DNA of 13,413 bases from the NCBI GenBank assembly GCA_937858775.1, contig CALLYX010000097.1, forward strand, positions 1 to 13,413, written 5' to 3'. Position numbers and translations under genes: made by a program. Positions 1-5,983 of the stretch are shown one piece after another. Every line of letters begins with the position of its first letter. The stretch's first letter is position 1. The stretch is from an uncultured bacterium (GTDB taxonomy: Bacteria > Auribacterota > Tritonobacteria > UBA1439). The notes under the pieces are model-generated. The model had not been told where the DNA came from. It did not search any database and saw nothing but the letters and a program-made list of their open reading frames with translations.

Positions 1-314
1 CCATGGAGGAGAGCGAACTCGAGCGCGGGAGGTGGCCGAACAAGGTCTGCGACTATCTCGCCGCGGGAAGGCCGATCGCGGCGACGGACGTCGGCGACGT
101 GGGGGCGGCGGTGCGCGAGAAGGAGTGCGGGATCGTCTCGATGCCGGACGCGGAGGATTACTGCCGCGCCGTCATGGCCGCCCTCTCCGACCGTGCCCTC
201 CTCGACCGCCTCGGCGCCAACGCGCGGCGCCTCGCCGAAGGGGAGATGTCGTGGGGCTCGATCGCGTCCCGATTCCTCGATTTCGTCCTCGAACTGCGGC
301 GGGCGGGGGCCTGA
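1..314 (+). CDS. GT4-family glycosyltransferase, C-terminal fragment (5' end outside window)
   Basis: Only about the last 103 residues are present and the reading frame runs off the left edge. The first ATG in the window (position 3) is almost certainly internal, because the sequence after it already belongs to the nucleotide-sugar-binding C-terminal half of a GT-B enzyme. The visible hallmark is RWPNKVCDYLAAGRPIAATD followed by VG. In GT4 enzymes this region contacts the donor sugar, and Asp here stands where many family members have the first Glu of the E-x7-E motif. A terminal helix region follows (residues about 60-100), ending in a basic tail. The gene is convergent with the methyltransferase on the opposite strand, with only 25 bp between their stop codons. 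The donor and acceptor sugars cannot be told from this fragment. The family assignment is firm; the exact role is unknown. Confidence 0.85.
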   Translation, partial: MEESELERGRWPNKVCDYLAAGRPIAATDVGDVGAAVREKECGIVSMPDAEDYCRAVMAALSDRALLDRLGANARRLAEGEMSWGSIASRFLDFVLELRRAGA

Positions 315-341
315 TCCCCCCGCCCCCGAACCCGGGGGATC
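313..341. terminator. candidate bidirectional hairpin shared by two convergent genes
   Basis: An 8-bp perfect inverted repeat (GATCCCCC at 313-320, GGGGGATC at 334-341) encloses a 13-nt loop. An alternative, tighter stem uses C5 at 323-327 and G5 at 334-338 with a 6-nt loop. The repeat covers the last two bases of the rightward gene's TGA (312-314) and the first two of the leftward gene's TCA/TGA (340-342). There is no clear T-tract on either side, so classical Rho-independent termination is not assured. It is best read as a possible symmetric 3'-end-stabilising or terminating hairpin. Confidence 0.4.
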
Positions 342-1731
342 ACCTCCTCCTCATCAGGTAAAGCGTCCTCTCCGTGCCCGGGATGCGCGCCTTTCTTTCC
401 GTCGTGAAACGCTCGCCGAGGGCGGCCTCGAAAGGCCCCTCCGCGTAATCGGGAAATATGTCCTCCCGCGTGGAGAGAAGCCTCCGGGCGTTGGAGTCGC
501 TCTTCGGGATGAATTCGACGACCAGCCACTTCCCGATGCCGGCGAGAAAACGAGCGATCTCGGGGAGCGGTGTGTTGTTGGCGATGGCGAGATGGTGAAC
601 CAGGGCGAGTGCCATGACGGCGTCCGCGGGCCCACGCGCGGCGAGCGACATCCTCTCCTCCCCCGCCCACCCCATGGAGGGGCTCGGGTTCGTGAGGTCG
701 ACGAGGAGCGGATGGATCCTAGTCTCCTTCCCCCTCCTGCACTGCCGGTAGTTCGTCTCCACCGCCGCCGGGTCGCCGTCCATCGCCACGGTCTCCATCC
801 CCTTCCCGCCCGCGACCCTGCTGAAGAGGCCCGTGTTCGCCCCCAGATCCCACACCGTGCGTGGACGGGCGATCTCCAGGAATTCCGACACCAGCGCCTT
901 CTTCCTCTCAAGCGCCCCGGCCGGGTAATTCGTGGCGCCGTAATACCCCCCCCACTCCGTACCGCGGGGCTCCCAGCGCAGCCGCTCCACGGCGGCGCGC
1001 AGGTTGTCGATGAGGGCCAGTAAGCCGAAACGCGGGAGGGCGCGCCCCCCCGCCTTTCCCGGACGCCCCGCGCACGCCGCCTGGACCCTTGCATGCAGAT
1101 GGATATGTGCCAGCAGGGAGAAGCGGAACCTGCTGCCCAGCGGAAGCAGCGCCGACGCGAGATCGAGGGGAACCCCGTCCACGTACACGCGCAGGAGCTG
1201 CCCGAGCCGGACGTCCGAGCGGCTCATCAGGGCGAGCGGGGCGAGGAAATGCTGGCAGAACTGCCTGTATGCGACCCACGGCGCGCCCTCCTCGCGGCAG
1301 GCGAAGGAGAGCGTGTCGATGAGGAGCGGCTTTCCCGCGACGAATTGGATGTTGTAGGCGCTGGCGTCCTTGAGGGTCATCCCGTGCCCGAGGGCGGTCC
1401 GCTGGATCTCGAGGGTGGCGAGCGCCGCGTCTTTCAACTGGCCGAAGCACCATTCGTACGGGTAGGAGACGAAGGGGACGATCTCGGGCATGAGGAGCTT
1501 CGATCCGGCCGGCGCATCGCCGCAGGCCGGGGAAACCTCCCGGTGGGGGATGAGAAGCCCGGCCCCCGCGAGGGCGTCGTACAGGCCGGACCGCATCAGG
1601 CGGTCGTAGTGCGGAATGTAGGCCGGGTTCACCCGGCGGTAGAGCGCCCCGTCCAGGGTGAAAAGGAAACCGCTCGGATCGCGGAACGAGCCGCCGATCC
1701 TCTCAGGCGTCCCGGCCGGCGTCATGGTCAT
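340..1731 (-). CDS. class I SAM-dependent methyltransferase with N-terminal kinase-like region
   Basis: The product is about 463 aa. The C-terminal half is a Rossmann methyltransferase: motif I is VWDLGANTGLFS (D295-L-G-A-N-T-G301), an acidic residue follows at D318 (AMDGDP), and ALVHHLAI lies where the post-motif II strand is expected. The N-terminal half has a characteristic block, including VPFVSYPYEW, KDASAYNIQF and a following LIDTLSF. It resembles bacterial polysaccharide-locus methyltransferases of the rhizobial NoeA type (family recalled, not searched). D122-x4-N127-x11-D139 also matches the spacing of a kinase catalytic loop plus metal-binding Asp. The start is uncertain. ATG at 1731 or 1725 fits the conserved N-terminus (GSFRDPSGF), while an in-frame ATG at 1794 would add 21 low-complexity residues. 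With 1731 the gene overlaps the upstream small gene by 29 nt, and no good Shine-Dalgarno precedes it, so translational coupling is likely. The substrate is probably a sugar or glycolipid in a cell-surface glycan (inference). Confidence 0.85.
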   Translation of the reverse strand: MTMTPAGTPERIGGSFRDPSGFLFTLDGALYRRVNPAYIPHYDRLMRSGLYDALAGAGLLIPHREVSPACGDAPAGSKLLMPEIVPFVSYPYEWCFGQLKDAALATLEIQRTALGHGMTLKDASAYNIQFVAGKPLLIDTLSFACREEGAPWVAYRQFCQHFLAPLALMSRSDVRLGQLLRVYVDGVPLDLASALLPLGSRFRFSLLAHIHLHARVQAACAGRPGKAGGRALPRFGLLALIDNLRAAVERLRWEPRGTEWGGYYGATNYPAGALERKKALVSEFLEIARPRTVWDLGANTGLFSRVAGGKGMETVAMDGDPAAVETNYRQCRRGKETRIHPLLVDLTNPSPSMGWAGEERMSLAARGPADAVMALALVHHLAIANNTPLPEIARFLAGIGKWLVVEFIPKSDSNARRLLSTREDIFPDYAEGPFEAALGERFTTERKARIPGTERTLYLMRRR

Positions 1732-1918
1732 CCGTGCGGCGGAAGAGGCGGAGGATCCTCCTCCAGAAGATCTTGACGGCGAAGCCCGATCCAACGACGG
1801 CCGCGATGATTATCTGGGCGACGTAGCTCCCGGTGCCTGGATCGAGATAGGCGCAGGCGGACGACGGGAAAAGGGCGACCGCGGCGATCGCGGCTGCGGC
1901 GGCGAGGGCGCGAGTCAT
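1703..1918 (-). CDS. small exported membrane protein of the YLDPGTGSY type
   Basis: The product is 71 aa. Residues 1-23 look like a signal peptide: Thr-Arg, then a run of Ala, Ile, Val and Leu, then SSACA just before YLDPGTG, with a plausible signal-peptidase cleavage after Ala23. The mature protein would start YLDPGTGSY. A hydrophobic stretch (about residues 32-51, YVAQIIIAAVVGSGFAVKIF) and a basic tail rich in Arg follow, giving one membrane span with its positive end probably cytoplasmic. Short proteins with this mature N-terminus recur in bacterial exopolysaccharide loci and have no established function that I know of. The start is well supported: GGAGGT lies 7 nt upstream, behind a good promoter. 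It is first in a two-gene unit with the overlapping methyltransferase. Its frame continues upstream only as an antisense shadow of the GT2 gene and should not be extended. Confidence 0.85.
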   Translation of the reverse strand: MTRALAAAAAIAAVALFPSSACAYLDPGTGSYVAQIIIAAVVGSGFAVKIFWRRILRLFRRTDDHDAGRDA

Positions 1919-1925
1919 GCGATTT

Positions 1926-1931
1926 ACCTCC
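1926..1931 (-). promoter_or_regulatory. strong Shine-Dalgarno for the 71-aa membrane protein
   Basis: On the minus strand this is GGAGGT, 7 nt before the ATG at 1918. It is the clearest ribosome binding site in the window, and it fixes the start of the short gene inside a much longer open frame. Confidence 0.8.
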
Positions 1932-1959
1932 ACTCCCGGGGGACGCATCGGCAACCGAC

Positions 1960-1988
1960 ATTGTACGACACCGATCCCCGTCGCGCAA
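1960..1988 (-). promoter_or_regulatory. sigma-70-type promoter for the YLDPGTGSY protein/methyltransferase pair
   Basis: Minus strand: -35 TTGCGC (1988-1983), exactly 17 bp, then -10 TACAAT (1965-1960). Transcription would start near 1953, giving a leader of about 35 nt that contains the GGAGGT site. The -10 matches consensus at five of six positions. Confidence 0.65.
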
Positions 1989-2003
1989 GGGCGCTTCGTC
2001 GTG

Positions 2004-2032
2004 TTGCGGCCGTCGGGGGGGTGTGCTAGAAT
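2004..2032 (+). promoter_or_regulatory. sigma-70-type extended -10 promoter for the GT2 gene at 2045
   Basis: Plus strand: -35 TTGCGG (2004-2009), 17 bp, then -10 TAGAAT (2027-2032) preceded by TGC, giving an extended -10 (TGn) at 2024-2026. The expected start site is near 2039, only about 6 nt before the ATG at 2045. The message would therefore be nearly leaderless, and indeed no Shine-Dalgarno is present. Confidence 0.6.
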
Positions 2033-2044
2033 GCCGATGCCATC

Positions 2045-3223
2045 ATGAAACCGTCCCCGCCGAACGGAGATCGCGAGTTCATCAGCGTGGTCATACCCAC
2101 GCGCAACCGCTGCGGGACATTGGAAGAGTGCATCGCGGCGCTTTCCCTCCAGACCTACCCCCGCGACCGGTTCGAGGTCGTGGTCGTCGACGACGGCTCG
2201 ACGGACGGCACGAGGCGGCTCCTCGAGGCCGTGGCGGCCCGGTTTCCCTTCCTGCGCCATATCGCCATTGAACACGGGGGCCCGGCCAGGGCGAGGAACG
2301 CCGGGGTGCGCGAGGCGCGCGGCCCGCTGATCCTCTTCACCGGAGACGACTGCGTCGCCTCCCCGTCGCTTCTCGAGGAGCACGCTCGGGCCCACCGCCT
2401 GGAGCGGAACGTGGCCGTGCTCGGCGCCATCGCCTGGCACCCCGACCTCGACGTCACCCCTTTCATGGAATACGTCGGGCGGACCCATCAGTTCAGCTTT
2501 CCGATCATCGAACAGGAGCGGCTCAGCGTCTCCTTCGGTTTTTTTTACACCTCGAACATCTCCGTCGCCAAGGATCTCCTTCTCAAGGCGGGGCTTTTCG
2601 ACGAGGAGTTCACTGACGCCGTGTACGAGGACGCCGAACTCGGCTACCGGCTTTGGCGTGGGGGGGTGAGGATAGTCTACCGGAGGAGGGCTCTCACCCG
2701 ACATCGCCATGCAGTCACCTTGAACGACTACATCAAGCGGCAGGTCCGCCTCGGAAAGGCGGGAGCCCTCTTCTTCCGGAAGCACCCGGAGCTCGCCCAG
2801 ACGCTGAAACTGGAGGAGGCCGCCTCGCCGGAGGTCCGCGAGAGTTTTTACGACTCCGCCCTGCGATACTACTACGCGGTCGGCATCCAGGAAGGGATCG
2901 AGTCCGCCGGGGTGCGCGCCGCCGACCCGTCCGCCTTCCTGGTCCCGTTCGACGATATCCTGAAGAAGTGGAGCGCGACGGTGAGCGACAGGCTCCTGCG
3001 CGCCCTCAAACACGAGCGGGGGAAGTGCGCTGCGCTCTGGGAGAGGCTCGGCCGGGAAGAGCGGCTTCGGAAAGAGCTGGAGGAGACGATCCCCCGGCTG
3101 GAGGAGAGGAACGCGCTTCAGGAGGGCGAGCTCCGGCACTACCGCGATTTCGCCGACAGGGTGAAGGCCACCGTCCCCTACCGCGTCTACAAATCGATCC
3201 GCGCGCTCCTCGGCAGGGATTGA
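2045..3223 (+). CDS. GT2-family glycosyltransferase with C-terminal coiled-coil tail
   Basis: The product is 392 aa. The N-terminal GT-A fold starts at ISVVIPTRNR. D49-D50-G51 (VVVVDDGSTDG) is the nucleotide-binding Asp region, GPARARNAG is the typical segment before the DxD-like G100-D101-D102, and Y194-E195-D196-A-E198 is the catalytic acidic motif. The key GT2 residues are thus in place and the enzyme should be active. It would transfer a sugar from a nucleotide donor on the cytoplasmic face of the membrane. Residues about 315-370 are rich in Glu, Arg and Leu and look like a helical coiled coil, ending in a basic VPYRVYKSIRALLGRD tail that may dock to membrane or partner. It is a single-gene unit with its own promoter. 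The ATG at 2045 has no Shine-Dalgarno; an in-frame GTG at 2087 would cut into the first beta strand and is unlikely. The stop lies 15 bp from the stop of the opposing operon. Donor and acceptor are unknown. Confidence 0.88.
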   Translation: MKPSPPNGDREFISVVIPTRNRCGTLEECIAALSLQTYPRDRFEVVVVDDGSTDGTRRLLEAVAARFPFLRHIAIEHGGPARARNAGVREARGPLILFTGDDCVASPSLLEEHARAHRLERNVAVLGAIAWHPDLDVTPFMEYVGRTHQFSFPIIEQERLSVSFGFFYTSNISVAKDLLLKAGLFDEEFTDAVYEDAELGYRLWRGGVRIVYRRRALTRHRHAVTLNDYIKRQVRLGKAGALFFRKHPELAQTLKLEEAASPEVRESFYDSALRYYYAVGIQEGIESAGVRAADPSAFLVPFDDILKKWSATVSDRLLRALKHERGKCAALWERLGREERLRKELEETIPRLEERNALQEGELRHYRDFADRVKATVPYRVYKSIRALLGRD

Positions 3224-3238
3224 ACGCCCCCGCCCCTC

Positions 3239-5983
3239 CTACCCGCCGCGCCGCCCGGCCTTTTCGACCTGAAGACGGTAGAACTGGAGACCGAGGGCGC
3301 GGGTGTCGGCGCCCGCATACAGCTCGGCGGGAGAGACGGCGTCCGGGAGTTCCATGGTGAGTTCCAGGGTCCCGTCCCGCACACACGCCGGCGGAACGGC
3401 GATCCCGTACTCCCCCTCCCGCCTTATGACCCCTTCCCCGACGGGAACGCCTGCCGCCGTCACGAAGACCCTCTGGGCGCCGGCCGCTCCCTTCTTCGCC
3501 ATCGGTTTAATGTGCGCGCGCAGGACCACGCCGCCGTCCCGCGGCACCTCCAGCGAGAGGGAGGCCCGTTTCCCGTCCGTCCAAGTGAAGCCGTCCTCGG
3601 GATAACTCCAGCCCTCGATCAGGTACGGGCCGGAGTTTCCCCCCCGACCGAAACGGATCCGGGAGCCTGGGGCGAGCCGCTCCCGGGGGCTCAGGGAGAA
3701 GGAGCGCACGAAGAGGCCCAGCATGCGCCTGTCGGCGCTCCGGGTATGGTTCATCGGCACCACCGCGTCCGGCATCTCGAGGGCCAACTCCAGCACCGGT
3801 CCCTGGAGCTCGGCGCGCGGGATCACGGCGCGGTAGACGCCGTAACCGGCCACGTCCCACTCCACGATGCCGCGGCCGTTGGCGACCAGTCTGGCCCGCT
3901 GCCCCTTCCCCGCCCCCGGGATCTCGATAGGGCTCATGGCGAACGCCGCCAACGCGCCGGTTTTCGACGGGCGTACGGGGATTGCGAGGAAAGCCCGCTT
4001 CCCGTTCGTCCATCTCCCCCCCTTCTCGGGCCCCGACCACCCCTTGTAGAGATACGGTCCCGCCCCGCCCGATGCGCCGAATGAGATGACGGAGCCGTAC
4101 CGGTAGACGGGCGGGGCAGCGGCTACGGCGCGTCCGGAGATGAAATAGCGTCCAGTGGGCCGCCAGGAGTCCCCCAGCCAGCTGAACCCCGAGCAGAGGT
4201 ACTCCCGCATCGGGGGGAAGTACGGGTTGTTCATCCGCAGGTCGCCCCGGGAGTACTCGAGGAAGCGCCGCTCGCGGGTCTCCCCCTCCCCGAATCCCCC
4301 GAGCGGCCTTCCCGGGAACGCCGCGTCGATGCCGATCCCCGCGGCGACAGTCGCCGGGATGTCCGCGAGGCAGACGGGGCTGTCGGAGATCCGCAGCGCC
4401 CCGCGCGCGCCGAAGCCCTTCGCCAGGATCAGCGGGATCGCCGTCCCCCTATTCCCCGACACGGGCCACGCCGGGCCGCCCCCGGCCGGGATGCCGCTTC
4501 CCTCCGGTATCTCGAACGACATCGCCCCGTGGTCCGCGATCACGAGCAGGAGCGTTTTGTCGTACACGCCGAGGCGCTTGAGCGTCCCTATGAACTCCCC
4601 CACGAGCTTCAGTTCCGCCCGCGCCTGCCGCTTCACGTTCGCGCGGTTGTACGGCATGTCGGTCCGCCTGAGCTGCTCGTCGAGCGTCAGCGGGGGGTGC
4701 ACCCCGGCCCAGTGGAAATAGCGGAAGACCGGCTCCCTCCGTCGGGCGGTTGCGGAGCTCGCCATCCGGCGGACGAACGCCGTATCGGCGCCCGCGACCT
4801 CTTCCGCCTGCCGGGTGAAGCGCGCCCAACGGAGGCCGGCGGTGCGGTGCAGTTTCTTCTTGAGGTGATTGGGCAGGTAGCGGAACGCCGTAATCTCCAG
4901 GAAGAGACCCAGGTCGCCCCCCTTCGGCCCGACGGCGCGGGAGAGCATCCGGACGTTCGAGGCGAGCGTATCGTCCACGTACATCGCGGGCATGTAGTAC
5001 CGGTCCGCGTACTCGACGTCGAAGCCGTGCGCGCGGAGCACCTTGGGGATCGACTGCCCCGTAAACGCCTCACGGAGAAACGCCTGGAACGGTTCGCGGT
5101 TCTCGTAGTACCGCCCCGTCATGATCAGCGGAATCGCCGCCGCCGTGCTCGGGAAACCGCCCACGGCGTTGCGGAAATATGTGAACCCGTCGAGCGCCGC
5201 CGCGCACGACGGGTCTTCCAGGAGCAGCTCCTGGAAGATATCGCCCTGGAACTCGTCCAGCACGAGGACGATCACGTTCCTCTCCGCCGAGAAATCAAAA
5301 CGATGGCGCATGTCCAGAACGCACCGCTTGAAGCTCGGCTCCTCGGGGGCCTGCCGCATGTCGATGCCTAGGGTGATCGCCTGTATCAGCACGAGGGCGA
5401 GGCTCGCACCCGCCGCCGTGCGGTACACCTCACGGCGGAACCGAAGCGCCGCCGCGACGACCGCCGCCCAGAGCGCGAGGTCCGCCCACTCGTAGACGCG
5501 CATCGCCGCCCAGTCGATGTCGCGCCCGTCGAGCGCCCCGTATTTGCGGACGAGGACGTTTCCCTGGAACCAGAGGCACGCCGCGATGGCGAGCACGACG
5601 GCGACCGTAGCCCGGTGAAAGCGCCGCCCGCAGGCGAGCAGCAGCGCGGCGAGAGCCGCGGCGCATGCCAGCGTGATGCCGAGAAGGTACGGCGTGATCC
5701 CGGCGGCTGTGAACGGGATGTCGAGCACGTTGCCGTAATAGACGCGCAGCGGGCCGAAAAAAAACAGGGTGCAGGAAACGCACACGGCCGCGGACGCCGC
5801 CGTCTTCGCGCGCACCCGGAATGAGGGGGGATCGTCCCCCCCGGGCGCCGCGCGGCGCCCGGCGAGACGGGAGGCGCCGGCGCGAAGAAGGATGAAGAAC
5901 ACGCGCGCGAAGACCCACGCGTAGAAGAAGGCGTACCGCACCGCCTTCCATGCAACGGCGAGACACCGCAGGAACGCGTTCAT
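3239..5983 (-). CDS. polytopic alkaline-phosphatase-superfamily (sulfatase-like) transferase with tandem C-terminal domains
   Basis: The product is 914 aa. About six hydrophobic segments (roughly 16-34, 62-79, 96-118, 125-140, 165-180, 189-206) precede a large domain, probably periplasmic. That domain has the superfamily metal and nucleophile sites in order: D243 (IVLVLDEF), S279-T280 (GGFPSTAAAIP, candidate nucleophile), H424 and H429 (FHWAGVHPP), and D484-H485 (IADHG). The arylsulfatase C/S-x-P-x-R motif is absent. A phosphotransferase of the kind that moves phosphoethanolamine or phosphoglycerol, or a phosphatase, is therefore likelier than a true sulfatase (inference). Two homologous copies of a roughly 140-aa domain follow (about 630-763 and 770-907). 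Each has GPYL..GWS.PE....WT.GKRA near its start (W649 and W792) and an R.LGL motif near its end. I cannot name this domain with certainty; a DUF7024-like accessory domain is possible. ATG at 5983 overlaps the upstream TGA as ATGA. The longer open frame upstream of 5983 is an antisense or shadow region. Confidence 0.85.
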   Translation of the reverse strand: MNAFLRCLAVAWKAVRYAFFYAWVFARVFFILLRAGASRLAGRRAAPGGDDPPSFRVRAKTAASAAVCVSCTLFFFGPLRVYYGNVLDIPFTAAGITPYLLGITLACAAALAALLLACGRRFHRATVAVVLAIAACLWFQGNVLVRKYGALDGRDIDWAAMRVYEWADLALWAAVVAAALRFRREVYRTAAGASLALVLIQAITLGIDMRQAPEEPSFKRCVLDMRHRFDFSAERNVIVLVLDEFQGDIFQELLLEDPSCAAALDGFTYFRNAVGGFPSTAAAIPLIMTGRYYENREPFQAFLREAFTGQSIPKVLRAHGFDVEYADRYYMPAMYVDDTLASNVRMLSRAVGPKGGDLGLFLEITAFRYLPNHLKKKLHRTAGLRWARFTRQAEEVAGADTAFVRRMASSATARRREPVFRYFHWAGVHPPLTLDEQLRRTDMPYNRANVKRQARAELKLVGEFIGTLKRLGVYDKTLLLVIADHGAMSFEIPEGSGIPAGGGPAWPVSGNRGTAIPLILAKGFGARGALRISDSPVCLADIPATVAAGIGIDAAFPGRPLGGFGEGETRERRFLEYSRGDLRMNNPYFPPMREYLCSGFSWLGDSWRPTGRYFISGRAVAAAPPVYRYGSVISFGASGGAGPYLYKGWSGPEKGGRWTNGKRAFLAIPVRPSKTGALAAFAMSPIEIPGAGKGQRARLVANGRGIVEWDVAGYGVYRAVIPRAELQGPVLELALEMPDAVVPMNHTRSADRRMLGLFVRSFSLSPRERLAPGSRIRFGRGGNSGPYLIEGWSYPEDGFTWTDGKRASLSLEVPRDGGVVLRAHIKPMAKKGAAGAQRVFVTAAGVPVGEGVIRREGEYGIAVPPACVRDGTLELTMELPDAVSPAELYAGADTRALGLQFYRLQVEKAGRRGG

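Noticed and set aside
1750..1761. 12-bp perfect palindrome GGAGGATCCTCC
   Set aside because: It lies within the coding sequence of the 71-aa protein, 19 bp upstream of the methyltransferase ATG. Its GGAGG is about 25 nt from that ATG, too far to be a Shine-Dalgarno. Probably a chance result of Arg/Leu codons.
193..1776. Several + strand frames opposite the methyltransferase (for example 193-1023 and 1093-1776)
   Set aside because: They are antisense to a gene with clear methyltransferase motif I and show no domain features.
1919..3139. Upstream extension of the 71-aa gene to a 478-codon leftward frame
   Set aside because: The extension is antisense to the GT2 gene and the promoter region. 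The GGAGGT, promoter and signal peptide fix the start at 1918.
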